Assembly (NCBI GenBank): GCA_023475165.1
Contig: JAMCWA010000060.1
Span: 1-64,000, forward strand
Reading direction: 5' to 3'
Length of the DNA: 64,000 nt
Source: Bacillota bacterium
GTDB taxonomy: Bacteria > Bacillota > Sulfobacillia > JAMCWA01
Positions 21,047 through 29,428 of this stretch are shown in pieces. The first letter of the stretch is position 1. Every line of letters starts with the position of its first letter. The translations under genes were made by a program, and so were the position numbers. The notes under the pieces are model-generated. The model did not search any database, was not told where the DNA came from, and saw nothing but the letters and a program-made list of their open reading frames with translations.

Positions 21047-21231
21047 TAGGAGACCGCTGAAAAACCCCCACCCGCTGTGTCGCTCCGGCGGCTCCTCGCT
21101 CAACGTACTATCTAGTACGCCTCGCTTCGGAGCCTTGTCTCCTTCGCATCTGGGCTGATTTGAGGTCTTGCCCTAACGACTACTCGGGCGGGTTAACCGC
21201 TCAAAACACAGTTCGTCAGCAGTCTCCTAGG
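21047..21231 (+). repeat. Complete modular repeat element with type-1 interior
   Basis: 185 bp bounded by TTAGGAGACCGCTG at the left and CAGCAGTCTCCTAG at the right, inverted repeats agreeing at 12 of 14 bases. Inside are the left-end block (AAAAACCCCCACCCGC), a hairpin-forming block (CTCCGGCGGCTCC ... GCTTCGGAG, around CGTACTATCTAGTACG), then CATCTGGGCTGATTTGAGG, and the right-end block GGGTTAACCGCTCAAAAC. It separates the P-loop/Asp23 gene from the beta-CASP gene. It encodes no plausible protein. Confidence 0.85.
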
Positions 21232-21241
21232 CTTTGTCTTA

Positions 21242-22978
21242 TTAGGAGGCAGTCTCCTTAAGGTTATCTTCGCCGCGAGCCGCCATCTGCTCGAGGAGAC
21301 CGCTGAGGCGACCTATTTCCTGGGAGAGCTGTCGCAGCCGGTCCCAAGGCACCCCTGCTCCGCCTGGTTTCGCTGTCAGCAGTTTGAGAACCCTGACCAG
21401 GCGACTGTACTCCCTCTCCAAATCCTCCAGCCGCCCCTTGACCGTCTCCTCTTCCAACGCAGGCCCGGCCGTCTCGGAAGCAGGCGCGGTCCGGGCCGCC
21501 GCAGGACCCACCCGGAACTTCTCCCCAAACCGGGGAAGCGCAACCGGCAGGCCGAGGCGCCGCTGGATCTCGCCAGCCAGGGCCTGCATCCCTTTCTCCT
21601 CACCGTGCACCAGGAAGACCTGGCGAGGTCTTTGGGGCATGGCCTCGACGAAAGCCAAAAGATCCCCTTGGTCGGCGTGAGCCGAATAGCTTTGGAGGGA
21701 GTAGATTCTGGCATGTACGGAGATTTCCTCGCCAAAGATGCTGACCTTCCTGGCCCCGTCCAAAAGGCGACGGCCCAAGGTGCCTTCCGCCTGGTAGCCT
21801 ACAATGACCACCGCCGATTCCGGGCGCCAGAGGTTGTGCTTGAGATGATGTTTGATCCGTCCGGCATCAGCCATGCCGCTGGCCGAGATAATGACCGCCC
21901 CGCGGACCTGGTTTAAGGCCTTTGATTCCTCCGCCGTCCGGGTATAATGCAGGCCGGGGAAATCAAATGGGTCATCTCCCTTGGCCAAAAGGTCTTTTGT
22001 CTCCTGATCAAAGTCCTCCGGGAAATGCCGGAAGATGTCCGTGGCCGAAACGGCCATGGGGCTGTCAACATAGATGGGCACCCTGGGAATGCTCCCCTGC
22101 TCGGACAAGAGGTTCAATTCATAGACGACTTCCTGGGTCCGTTCCAGGGCAAAGGCTGGGATGACCACGTTCCCTCCCTGCCGAACAGTCTCATTGACGA
22201 TCCGGGCCAGCTCGGCCAGTCTTTCCCCTTTTCCCTCGTGAAGCCGCCCGCCGTAAGTGGACTCCAGCACCAGGACATCAGCCCGGGGCAGGATCTCCGG
22301 ATCCCGTACGATGGGCTGGTCCCTTTGACCAAGATCACCAGTGAAATAGATGATGTAGGGAGCCGGTGCCTCCTTTTCAGCCGCGGTCGTCTCTTGATCA
22401 CCGGAGGGTCCGCTGGGGCCCTGGGTTCCGCCCTTAAAAGCCGCTGGAGCCGCCGGGGAAATCCGCAGCTCGATTCCGGCCGACCCCAGGATATGGCCGG
22501 CATCGTGAAAGACGACCTGCACACCCGGCCCCAGCTCAAGGGGTTGATGGTAGAAGACGGGCGAGATCTTCGGCAGGCAGGCCAGGACATCGTCACTGCT
22601 GTAAAGAGGCTTCAGGGGAGGCAGCCCGGCTCGTTGCCGTTTCCGGTTTTGCCACTCCACCTCCATGGCCTGCAGGTGGGCGCTATCCAAGAGCACCACC
22701 CGCGCTAACGCCGCCGTAGGCGGGGTGCAGAAGGTTAACCCCTCAAAACCACGCTGGTAGAGAAGGGGTAATCGGCCAACGTGGTCATTGTGGGCATGCG
22801 TCAGGAGAACATACCGAACATCCCTCGGGTTAAAGGGGAAGGGTTCGTGGTTCTTTTCTTCCAGTTCCTCTCCACCCTGGTAAACCCCGCAGTCCACCAA
22901 GATTTTCCCAGCCGGGGTGTCCACCAGATGACAGGATCCGGTTACGGTTCGTGTAGCCCCGATAAAGGTTATCTCCAC
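21242..22978 (-). CDS. Beta-CASP metallo-beta-lactamase-fold RNA-processing exonuclease-like protein
   Basis: 578 residues. The metallo-beta-lactamase domain has the metal motif HAHNDH (61-66), and later HDAGHILGS and FTGDLG. The beta-CASP domain follows with LESTYGGRLH, VIPAFALERTQEVVYEL, SASGMADAGRIKHHLKHNL and the terminal YSAHADQGDL and FLVHGEEKGM. This is the CPSF/YSH1-like family that cuts RNA. A Gly/Pro/Glu-rich insert (~185-210) and a C-terminal coiled-coil-like tail (~500-578) are extra. GTG 22978 follows GGGAGGA. Confidence 0.88.
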   Translation of the reverse strand: MEITFIGATRTVTGSCHLVDTPAGKILVDCGVYQGGEELEEKNHEPFPFNPRDVRYVLLTHAHNDHVGRLPLLYQRGFEGLTFCTPPTAALARVVLLDSAHLQAMEVEWQNRKRQRAGLPPLKPLYSSDDVLACLPKISPVFYHQPLELGPGVQVVFHDAGHILGSAGIELRISPAAPAAFKGGTQGPSGPSGDQETTAAEKEAPAPYIIYFTGDLGQRDQPIVRDPEILPRADVLVLESTYGGRLHEGKGERLAELARIVNETVRQGGNVVIPAFALERTQEVVYELNLLSEQGSIPRVPIYVDSPMAVSATDIFRHFPEDFDQETKDLLAKGDDPFDFPGLHYTRTAEESKALNQVRGAVIISASGMADAGRIKHHLKHNLWRPESAVVIVGYQAEGTLGRRLLDGARKVSIFGEEISVHARIYSLQSYSAHADQGDLLAFVEAMPQRPRQVFLVHGEEKGMQALAGEIQRRLGLPVALPRFGEKFRVGPAAARTAPASETAGPALEEETVKGRLEDLEREYSRLVRVLKLLTAKPGGAGVPWDRLRQLSQEIGRLSGLLEQMAARGEDNLKETAS

Positions 22979-23026
22979 AGGAAATCCTCCCCCATGAAAA
23001 CCGAGATCAGATGTTTGAACTTGGAC

Positions 23027-24088
23027 CTACACATGAAACCGGAAGTTAATGATGTCCCCATCCTGAACCAGGTACTCTTTGCCTTCCAGGCGCAAAAGCC
23101 CCTTTTCCCGCGCCTTGTTCAGGGAGCCCAAGGCAGCCAGGTCGTCATAGCTGACGACCTCCGCTCGGATGAAACCACGTTCAATATCGGAATGGATCTT
23201 CCCCGCCGCTGCCTTGGCGTTGGTACCTTGCTTGATGGTCCAGGCCTTAACCTCATCCTCCCCCGCCGTGAGGAAAGAGAGCAACCCCAGATGGCGATAA
23301 ACGGCCTGGGCCAGACGTTCTATGCCCGTCTCCTCCAGGCCGAGATCTTGCATAAAGGCCTGACGATCCTCCTCGGAAAGGCGGCTGATCTCCATCTCCA
23401 ACTGACCACAGATCTCCACCAGGGGGACCCCGCGCTCCTGGGCTTCCCTCTGGAGTTCTTCCCGCTTGGGATAATCCTGTTTTCGGTAATGCTCTTCGTC
23501 GACGTTGACCACCAGGACCACGGGCCGGTCGGTCAAGAAGGCATAATGACTGAGGATCTGCCTATCTTCCGGGGTGAGCGGGATCTGCTTCATCCCGGTT
23601 CCCCCCTCCAGTTGATCCCGGCAACGGCGCAATACCGCCAGTTCGGCTTCCTGCTCTTTGGTTATCTTCCGACCTTCGGCAAGCTTGAGGACCCTCTTTT
23701 CCACCAAGTCGAGATCAGCCAACCAAAGCTCCAGATTGATATCGGCAAAATCCCGGAGGGGATCCGCTGCGGGGTTGGGCAGGTCCTGGGAAGAGAAGGC
23801 TCGGAGCACAAAGACCAGGGCATCATTAACTTCCGGTTTCTTGAGGAAGGCCGTGGTTCCCCCGTGGGCCAAGCCGGGGATATCGGTAAACTTGATCTGG
23901 GCGTAAGTGGTGCGGCGCGGGTGGTAAAGACGGGAGAGGAAATCGACGCGTCGATCTGGCACCCGGGCCATGGCCTGATTGGTTTCCGCCCGGCCTCCGA
24001 ATTTGGACACCTCGGCCTCGGCCATGGTCAAGAGATTAAAGATGGTTGTCTTCCCGGCCCCCGGCAGACCCACAAGACCTATTTCCAT
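23027..24088 (-). CDS. ychF: YchF-type GTP/ATP-binding protein
   Basis: A 353-residue translation-associated P-loop NTPase of the Obg/YchF group. G1 is GLPGAGKTT (6-14), G3 is DIPGLAHGG, a helical insertion lies mid-protein, and the C-terminal TGS-like domain contains FLTAGEDEVKAWTIKQGTNAKAAAGKIHSDIERGFIRAEVV and ends DGDIINFRFHV. YchF proteins bind ribosomes and often prefer ATP. The KIHSDIERGFIRAE signature is diagnostic for the family. Confidence 0.93.
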   Translation of the reverse strand: MEIGLVGLPGAGKTTIFNLLTMAEAEVSKFGGRAETNQAMARVPDRRVDFLSRLYHPRRTTYAQIKFTDIPGLAHGGTTAFLKKPEVNDALVFVLRAFSSQDLPNPAADPLRDFADINLELWLADLDLVEKRVLKLAEGRKITKEQEAELAVLRRCRDQLEGGTGMKQIPLTPEDRQILSHYAFLTDRPVVLVVNVDEEHYRKQDYPKREELQREAQERGVPLVEICGQLEMEISRLSEEDRQAFMQDLGLEETGIERLAQAVYRHLGLLSFLTAGEDEVKAWTIKQGTNAKAAAGKIHSDIERGFIRAEVVSYDDLAALGSLNKAREKGLLRLEGKEYLVQDGDIINFRFHV

Positions 24089-24137
24089 TAGCGTCGCTCC
24101 ATCCCTTCCGACAGCGCTTCCTTAGTCCTTTCATATA

Positions 24138-24167
24138 ATTTTATCACAACCAGCCAGACCTGGGCAA
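24138..24167 (-). promoter_or_regulatory. Likely sigma-A promoter of ychF
   Basis: On the minus strand TTGCCC (24167-24162), an 18-nt spacer and TAAAAT (24143-24138), about 50 nt before the ychF start. Confidence 0.5.
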
Positions 24168-24189
24168 TGAGACGTGACTGGGCAACAAA

Positions 24190-24340
24190 CAGTCCCGGGA
24201 GGCTGTTCAAGAACTGCGGTTCGCGTGTTAACCCGGCTGGGAAAGGGCCGGGGCGCGAACGTTCAGGGCTTTCAACCAGCCGAAAACTGCGCCGGCCAAG
24301 CAAGGCCCGGAGGCCGGACGGCGGGAGTCTTTTTAGGCCA
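24190..24340 (-). repeat. Degenerate copy of the modular repeat
   Basis: CTGTTCAAGAACTGCGGTTC and GTGTTAACCCGGCTGGG (about 24202-24243) align with the reverse complement of the shared right end, as seen at 59806-59860, but with many differences. The rest, up to GGAGTCTTTTTAGGCC, is not clearly alignable. It lies in the 331-bp gap between ychF and the SASP-like gene; short frames here are not supported as genes. Confidence 0.4.
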
Positions 24341-24350
24341 TCATGATTAC

Positions 24351-24382
24351 AAAAAAACTACCGGCAGCTCAAGGCCGCCGGC
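24351..24382 (-). terminator. Terminator after the SASP-like gene
   Basis: On the minus strand GCCGGC (24382-24377) pairs with GCCGGT (24365-24360) and is followed by AG and seven T residues (24357-24351), about 40 nt after the stop codon. Confidence 0.65.
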
Positions 24383-24419
24383 ACTGTCGAATCTGTCAAG
24401 AGCCGTTTCCCGCGGAATA

Positions 24420-24647
24420 TCACCGTTTCTGCTGGTTGTCATCCTGGTTACGGTTGGTCTGGTTGTCCCCGGGGGAGGCCGTCGCCCCCTTGGTCCCCGG
24501 CTGTTGATTCCGCCGGTTCTTACGGTCCTGGATCCGGTTGACGTCAATACCGATCTCGTTGGCCACTTCATACTGAAAACGATTTAGATCCAGGTTGCTG
24601 ACCGGGCCGACAGGTTGATTTCTGTCATCCTTGCGATTGCGAGGCAT
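24420..24647 (-). CDS. Alpha/beta-type small acid-soluble spore protein-like, Asn/Gln-rich tail
   Basis: A 75-residue, highly polar protein. The segment LNRFQYEVANEIGID matches the first conserved helix of alpha/beta SASPs (typically LDQFKYEVANELGV), which coat spore DNA. The second SASP helix with the TKRLV-type motif is absent; instead the C-terminus is Asn/Gln/Arg/Asp-rich. It could be a divergent SASP of reduced DNA-binding ability or another spore-core protein. The start is ATG 24647 behind GGAGGTG; a terminator follows, so it is monocistronic. Confidence 0.6.
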   Translation of the reverse strand: MPRNRKDDRNQPVGPVSNLDLNRFQYEVANEIGIDVNRIQDRKNRRNQQPGTKGATASPGDNQTNRNQDDNQQKR

Positions 24648-24830
24648 CTTCTCCACCTCCAAAGAATTGTGGCTCCACCACTATTCTGCCCTCTCGGGAG
24701 GCTATTATCACGAAACCAGAACCGATCATCAGAAAATCAGAGTCACTGCCGAAGACGCAAAAGGAAGCAAGTATCTGACCAGGACAAAAAGGACTTAAGC
24801 CTCTCGCGAATACATCCCGGCCAAGAAGAC

Positions 24831-25028
24831 TCATTGCCCGCCGGCCGCATCGGCAAGGTAGAAGGTGATGGCCCCGTTTATGCATTGTTCAATACATAGC
24901 TCGCAATCATCACAGCGGGACGGATCAACCACCGCCTTCGCAGCCATGATCTTGATAGCTTCCTGCTGACAAACCCGGGCGCAATTACCACAGCCGACAC
25001 ACATTTTTTCAATGATCTTAGCGGGCAT
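24831..25028 (-). CDS. Two-cluster 4Fe-4S ferredoxin
   Basis: A 65-residue ferredoxin with two CxxCxxCxxxC motifs: Cys10, 13, 16, 20 (CVGCGNCARVC) and Cys39, 42, 45, 49 (CDDCELCIEQC). In known 2[4Fe-4S] ferredoxins the last Cys of each motif binds the other cluster. It carries low-potential electrons in the cytoplasm. ATG 25028 follows GGGGGAA. It has its own strong promoter and a leader hairpin (GTCCCC ... GGGGAC) and is monocistronic. The partner enzyme is not evident from the neighbours. Confidence 0.93.
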   Translation of the reverse strand: MPAKIIEKMCVGCGNCARVCQQEAIKIMAAKAVVDPSRCDDCELCIEQCINGAITFYLADAAGGQ

Positions 25029-25104
25029 GCAGATTCCCCCGTCCGCGGTCCCCCAGGCAACGACCTCTTGAAAACCTTGGGGACTGAAAATCGTTCCGAA
25101 TTTA

Positions 25105-25133
25105 AATATAGAGCCCGCCAGCTAGTTTGTCAA
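25105..25133 (-). promoter_or_regulatory. Strong sigma-A promoter of the ferredoxin gene
   Basis: On the minus strand a perfect -35 TTGACA (25133-25128), a 17-nt spacer and TATATT (25110-25105). It gives a leader of about 70 nt. It is the best -35 I found in this window. Confidence 0.8.
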
Positions 25134-25135
25134 TG

Positions 25136-25151
25136 ATACTCCCGGGGGTAT
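25136..25151. promoter_or_regulatory. Palindrome abutting the ferredoxin promoter, possible metal- or redox-regulator site
   Basis: ATACTCCCGGGGGTAT is a 16-bp palindrome with a single mismatched pair, two bases upstream of the -35. AT-flanked C-tract/G-tract palindromes of this form resemble operators of the CsoR/RcnR family, but the protein that binds here is unknown. It could also serve as a weak terminator for the serine-hydrolase gene upstream. Confidence 0.4.
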
Positions 25152-25200
25152 TTAAGGTAAATAAGCGCACAAGCTCCAGCGGCAGCCCCGCCGTCCGCAA

Positions 25201-26010
25201 TCAAGCTACCGTTTTTCTCCGGCGCCCCTGGAAACGCTGATAGGACTTCCAGGCCACTTTGGAGATGAAGGTAGCGCCGTCCCGCGGCTTTTCCAGTTCC
25301 CGCGTCAAAACGGCCATGGCAAAGGCGCCCTGAGGCAGATAGACCAGGCCGACATCATGCCGTATTCCCTTCAGGCTCCCGCTCTTGCTGGCCACCTCCG
25401 TCCCCAAAGGTAAGAGGGCAGCGATGTGGGAGAATTTCTGCCGTTTCAGAATCCGCAGAATACCCTCAGAAACCGAGGGGTTTATCACCTCACCATGATA
25501 GAGCCGCTCTAAGAGAGTGACCATCTCCCGGGCATTGATCTTGTTGTCGTGGCCCTGGGCCATGGCCGCATAGTTCCCGATCTTGGTAATCATTCTGGTC
25601 GCCTGGAAACCCAGGGATCCCATGGTCTGATTGACGTAGTCCATCCCCACCAGGTCGATCAGCATGTTGGTGGCGATATTGTCGCTGACGGAGATAGCCA
25701 ACATGGCCAGGTCGGCCACGGTGGGTTCCAGCCCGTTCTCCAGGTCCTGTAAGATGCCGGAACCTATGGTTCCCACCAGATCCTTTTCGGCCTGAACCAG
25801 GGGGTGGCGCTGGCGCAGAGATAGGAGACCTTCCTCCGCCTTCTTGAAAAGCCCTACCAATAGGGGGAGCTTGATGACACTGGCGGCGGGATAAATCTCT
25901 TCGGCATTGTAAAAATAGGACTCCCCCGACGTCAGGTTCTTGATGGCCACCGCTGGTTTCCCCTTAAGTTTTTCGATCAGTCTTTCGATTTCTTCCGGCC
26001 ACTTCATCAT
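25201..26010 (-). CDS. Class A beta-lactamase-fold serine hydrolase
   Basis: A 269-residue serine hydrolase with Ser44-x-x-Lys47 (ASVIKLP), the SDN loop (109-111, SVSDNIATN) and the KSG triad (209-211, SKSGSLKG). No signal peptide is visible, so the product appears cytoplasmic, and the omega-loop Glu of true class A beta-lactamases is not apparent. Antibiotic hydrolysis is therefore unlikely; a peptidase or esterase role is more plausible. AAGGAGTG precedes the two ATG codons at 26010 and 26007. Confidence 0.8.
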   Translation of the reverse strand: MMKWPEEIERLIEKLKGKPAVAIKNLTSGESYFYNAEEIYPAASVIKLPLLVGLFKKAEEGLLSLRQRHPLVQAEKDLVGTIGSGILQDLENGLEPTVADLAMLAISVSDNIATNMLIDLVGMDYVNQTMGSLGFQATRMITKIGNYAAMAQGHDNKINAREMVTLLERLYHGEVINPSVSEGILRILKRQKFSHIAALLPLGTEVASKSGSLKGIRHDVGLVYLPQGAFAMAVLTRELEKPRDGATFISKVAWKSYQRFQGRRRKTVA

Positions 26011-26273
26011 CGAATCACTCCTTGAAAATCGTACTCAGAACGGGAACTTGATCCAGAGTGCCCCTGCGCTTGCCCCACATCGACTACCCCGCATCGACCT
26101 GGTCTAGACAAGTTCTTTCTTCGACACTAAAGGCGATCACTCCTGCTGCAAGATCCCTTCTTTGTTGGCCGCCAGGAAGGATTTTTCCCCGGCCTTCTCG
26201 AATCTACCCTAGGAAGGCAGGGAAGAATTAGACCAAGGGGAAGTTGGATTGCCCTGAAGCAGGAGGTAAGCAG

Positions 26274-27848
26274 GTGGAGGATTCCAAGGATAGGCGAGAC
26301 AAGAAAGACAAGGTTGTTTCCCTTTCGGATCGTTTCTTGAAGGAGGAGAGGGAGCAGAGGAAAACAACCGGCTCCCAACCCGAATACCTCCTGGAAGGAA
26401 TGGATAAGCCGGCCGGTCCCTCCGGACCGGTGCCGGACGAAAAGACCCTTGATGCCATCATCAAAGCCGCCAGGGGTGCCCTGGAGAAAGATCCCAAGAA
26501 CATGGCGGCTCACCATGACCTGGGGGTGGCCTACCTGGAGAAAGGCCTGATCGACCAAGCCATCCCCGAACTGGAGGAGGCCATCAAATTAGACCCCCGC
26601 CGCGTCTCCGCTCACTATCTCCTTGGCGTCGCCCGGGCGGAAAAAAACCAGTTGGATGGAGCCATTGAGGCCTGGAAACAGGTTCTAAAGATCAATCCTC
26701 GTTACGGACAGGCCCGCTACTTCATTGGCAAGGTCTATGCCCTGAAGGGGATGTGGGACGCAGCCATTCACGAGATGAAGAAGGCGTTGGACATCGGCCC
26801 CGAGCATCCTGTCATGTACCTTCACCTGGGTGAGGTCTACCTGGCCAAGGGCGAACTGGAAAACGCCGCCCGGTACTGGGCCAAAGGTCTGAGCCTGGAC
26901 CCCAACCACCTCCAGCTTCATCACAACCTCGGTGCCGTTTATCTCGATTTGCGTCTTTACGACCGTTCGATCCAGGAAAACCTGCGCGCCTTGGAATTGG
27001 GCTCCCAGAGCCCCATCGTCGTTTACAACCTGGGCGTGGCCTACCTGGCCTCCGGTCAGTTCGCACAGGCTGAGGACCAGCTCAAGAGCTATCTGAAATT
27101 GTCGCCCCAGGACATTGCCGCCCGGGTGAATCTGGGGGAAGCCCAAGCCATGCAGGGTAAATTGGCGGAAGCGGTGGCCGCCTGGGAGGAGGTTCTCAAA
27201 CTCAGCCCCGAGCATCCCGACGCCCTTTATAACATTGCTCTGGCCAAGGTCCAGCAAGGCCAAGGCAGCCAAAGGGAAACCAATCTGCTCGAGGCCATCG
27301 GGCTTTGGGAGAGGGTTAGAGCAAAAGACCCCAAGAATATTAATGCCCTTCGAAACATCGCTGTGGCCTACGCCCTGCTGGGTCGTTTTTCGGAATCGAT
27401 GGACCGCTGGGAAGCTCTGGCCCAAAGCGACCCGAAGAACCCTGAGCCGCGCCTGAACCTGGGCGAACTCCTGCTCCGCCAGGCCCAGCCAGCCCAAGCC
27501 AGGCCGCACCTGCAGCAAGCCCTCTCTCTGGCACCCCAGGACAGCCGGGCTCATTTTCTGGTCGGGGTGGCTTCTCTGCTCACAGGAGGAAGTGGTGACA
27601 AAGCCCCGGACGGGAAGGCTCGCGGCCCGGCCCCGTCGCCAAGCCCCCTCCTAGAAACCCTGAGAAGCTGGAAACGGGCGGCTGAGCTGGATGAGGATTT
27701 TGCCAGAAAGAATGAAGGTGTTATCCAGGACCTCATCCGTCCCCAGCAACTGCAGGCCCTGGAGGCTGAAGCCAAGAAACAACGTGACTCCAAGGCCGAA
27801 AAAGTACTGCAGGCCGTCCGGAGATATCTGCCGGCCACGCCTCACTGA
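26274..27848 (+). CDS. TPR-repeat protein
   Basis: About 524 residues. After a charged N-terminal stretch (~1-50) come roughly ten tetratricopeptide repeats, readable as AHHDLGVAYLEKGLIDQAIPELEEAIKLDP-like units with the W-LG-Y-A-F-A-P pattern. A short Pro/Ser-rich linker interrupts them (GDKAPDGKARGPAPSPSP). No membrane anchor is seen, so it is likely a cytoplasmic scaffold; partners are unknown. I chose GTG 26274, directly behind GGAGGT, rather than the upstream TTG 26244. A strong terminator follows. Confidence 0.85.
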   Translation: MEDSKDRRDKKDKVVSLSDRFLKEEREQRKTTGSQPEYLLEGMDKPAGPSGPVPDEKTLDAIIKAARGALEKDPKNMAAHHDLGVAYLEKGLIDQAIPELEEAIKLDPRRVSAHYLLGVARAEKNQLDGAIEAWKQVLKINPRYGQARYFIGKVYALKGMWDAAIHEMKKALDIGPEHPVMYLHLGEVYLAKGELENAARYWAKGLSLDPNHLQLHHNLGAVYLDLRLYDRSIQENLRALELGSQSPIVVYNLGVAYLASGQFAQAEDQLKSYLKLSPQDIAARVNLGEAQAMQGKLAEAVAAWEEVLKLSPEHPDALYNIALAKVQQGQGSQRETNLLEAIGLWERVRAKDPKNINALRNIAVAYALLGRFSESMDRWEALAQSDPKNPEPRLNLGELLLRQAQPAQARPHLQQALSLAPQDSRAHFLVGVASLLTGGSGDKAPDGKARGPAPSPSPLLETLRSWKRAAELDEDFARKNEGVIQDLIRPQQLQALEAEAKKQRDSKAEKVLQAVRRYLPATPH

Positions 27849-27868
27849 AAGAGAGTCCAAGATTCATG

Positions 27869-27895
27869 ACGCCCCGGGTTAACCACCCGGGGCGT
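27869..27895. terminator. Bidirectional terminator between convergent genes
   Basis: Perfect 11-bp stem ACGCCCCGGGT / ACCCGGGGCGT with a 5-nt loop, 20 nt after the TPR stop and 37 nt after the aldo/keto reductase stop. The T tracts are short on both sides. Confidence 0.65.
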
Positions 27896-27932
27896 TTGGC
27901 ACTTGGAGGGTTTCGGGGCGGCCAAGGCGACC

Positions 27933-28883
27933 TTAGGCTGGGAAGATCTCTTCGATCCGGGCAGTGTCCTCCGACGACAGGGGTACCCCCGAGGCTCCTA
28001 GGTTTTCTTCCAATTGCTCCACCCGGGTGGCTCCCACCAGAACGCTGGAGACCTCCCGGTGGCCAAGAAGCCAGGCCAGAGCCAATTGACCCACAGTTAA
28101 ACCATTCTTCTCGGCAATGGGCCGTAGGGCCGCCACCTTCTCCAACCTATCAGTGGTGGCAATCCGGTTAAAGAAGCTGTTGGTTTTGGGGTCCGCCCCC
28201 CGGCTGCCAGCGGGTGCCTCCTGTCCCGGCCGGTATTTACCCGTCAGAATCCCTTGTCCTAAAGGAGAGAATGGTACGATACCCATCCCCTCCCGGGCGC
28301 AAAGGGGCATGATCTCCGCCTCGATCCGCCGGTTGATCAGGCTGTAATTGGGCTGGTCGGCAACAAGGGGATCGAGATTCATCTGGCGAGCCAGGTGGGC
28401 GGCATCGGCGATCTGGGCGGCTGTCCATTCGCTGACACCGACATAGAGTACCTTTCCCTGGGAAACGAGGTCGTCCAGGGCGCGCAGGGTCTCTTCCAAC
28501 GGCGTCTCTGGATCATAGCGGTGACAATAGAAAAGATCAATATAGTCAACGCCCAAACGGCGCAGGCTGGCATGGCACTGCTCCATGACGTGCTTGCGGG
28601 AAAGCCCCCGGTCGTTGGGACCTTCCCCCATGGGCCAGAAAGCCTTGGTAGCCAGGACAAAAGATTCCCGAGGGAAGTCCCGCAGAGCCTCCCCTACGAC
28701 CACTTCTGCCGCTCCTCGGGCATAGACGTTGGCAGTATCAAAGAAGTTGACCCCAGCCTCGTAGGCCCGATGAATGATCTTGCTGGCCACCTCCTTGTCC
28801 ACGGATGCCCCGTAGGTTAACCAGCTCCCCAGAGCTATTTCACTAACCTTGAGACCGCTCTTCCCCAATCGACGGTACTGCAT
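27933..28883 (-). CDS. Aldo/keto reductase
   Basis: A 316-residue NADPH-dependent reductase similar to the potassium-channel-beta-like group. The catalytic tetrad is Asp49 (FFDTANVY), Tyr54, Lys80 (ATKAFWP) and His121 (FYCHRYDP). The cofactor region has VADQPNYSLINRR, VPFSPLGQGILTGKY and SSVLVGATRVEQLEENLGA. The substrate cannot be told from sequence; detoxification of aldehydes is common in this group. ATG 28883 follows GGAGGGAA. Confidence 0.92.
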   Translation of the reverse strand: MQYRRLGKSGLKVSEIALGSWLTYGASVDKEVASKIIHRAYEAGVNFFDTANVYARGAAEVVVGEALRDFPRESFVLATKAFWPMGEGPNDRGLSRKHVMEQCHASLRRLGVDYIDLFYCHRYDPETPLEETLRALDDLVSQGKVLYVGVSEWTAAQIADAAHLARQMNLDPLVADQPNYSLINRRIEAEIMPLCAREGMGIVPFSPLGQGILTGKYRPGQEAPAGSRGADPKTNSFFNRIATTDRLEKVAALRPIAEKNGLTVGQLALAWLLGHREVSSVLVGATRVEQLEENLGASGVPLSSEDTARIEEIFPA

Positions 28884-28911
28884 TATGTTCCCTCCCAGTT
28901 GGAATTGGCGT

Positions 28912-29406
28912 TTACTTAAGACGCAGTTTGTCAGCGCTCGCCTGGGCGGGAGAGTCTTTCTTCTCTCCCGGCCCGGCTATCTCTCCGTCCAGCCTGGCTA
29001 AGATCCTTTCTAAGATACGGGACTGATAATCTAGATGCTCCAGGATCGCCTTCACCTCCTCTTCGGCTTTGAGGTTGATCTGGTAGTCATGTTCAGCCAT
29101 GAGCCGGTCCTTGGTGGCCTGGCGATTCTGACTCATCATGATGACTGGGGCAGTATAGGCAGCCTGAAAGCTCAAAATCAGGTTGAGGAGGATGAAGGGA
29201 TAGGGGTCCCAGTGCCTCACCCAGGCCAGGATATTCATAGTGATCCAGGCGATCAAAAGGGCGGACTGGATAAGGAGAAAGCCCCAGGATCCAATAAATC
29301 TGGTGACGGTATCGGCTACCCGATCACCCAAGGTCATCCTTTCATCGGCCAATTGGTTGACGTTACGGATAGGCGGGTGCTTGTGCTCATAACGGGGTAA
29401 GTGCAA
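28912..29406 (-). CDS. DUF1003 membrane protein
   Basis: A 164-residue protein with two membrane helices (FLLIQSALLIAWITMNILAW and FILLNLILSFQAAYTAPVIMMS) typical of DUF1003, flanked by a charged N-terminus with LADERMTLGDRVADTVTRFIGSW and a helical cytoplasmic tail. The function is unknown. The last codons (about 28921-28947, ASADKLRLK) overlap sequence like the right end of the modular repeat (CGCAGTTTGTCAGCGCTCGCC), suggesting that the C-terminus was rewritten by the repeat. TTG 29406 follows AAGGAGG. Confidence 0.85.
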   Translation of the reverse strand: MHLPRYEHKHPPIRNVNQLADERMTLGDRVADTVTRFIGSWGFLLIQSALLIAWITMNILAWVRHWDPYPFILLNLILSFQAAYTAPVIMMSQNRQATKDRLMAEHDYQINLKAEEEVKAILEHLDYQSRILERILARLDGEIAGPGEKKDSPAQASADKLRLK

Positions 29407-29428
29407 GAGATGTCCCTCCTTAATCGCT

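Noticed and set aside
24088-24303. Small minus-strand frame upstream of ychF
   Set aside because: It spans the ychF promoter and a degenerate repeat and resembles no family.
25201-26010. Antibiotic-resistance beta-lactamase
   Set aside because: No export signal and no omega-loop Glu; only the general serine-hydrolase fold is supported.
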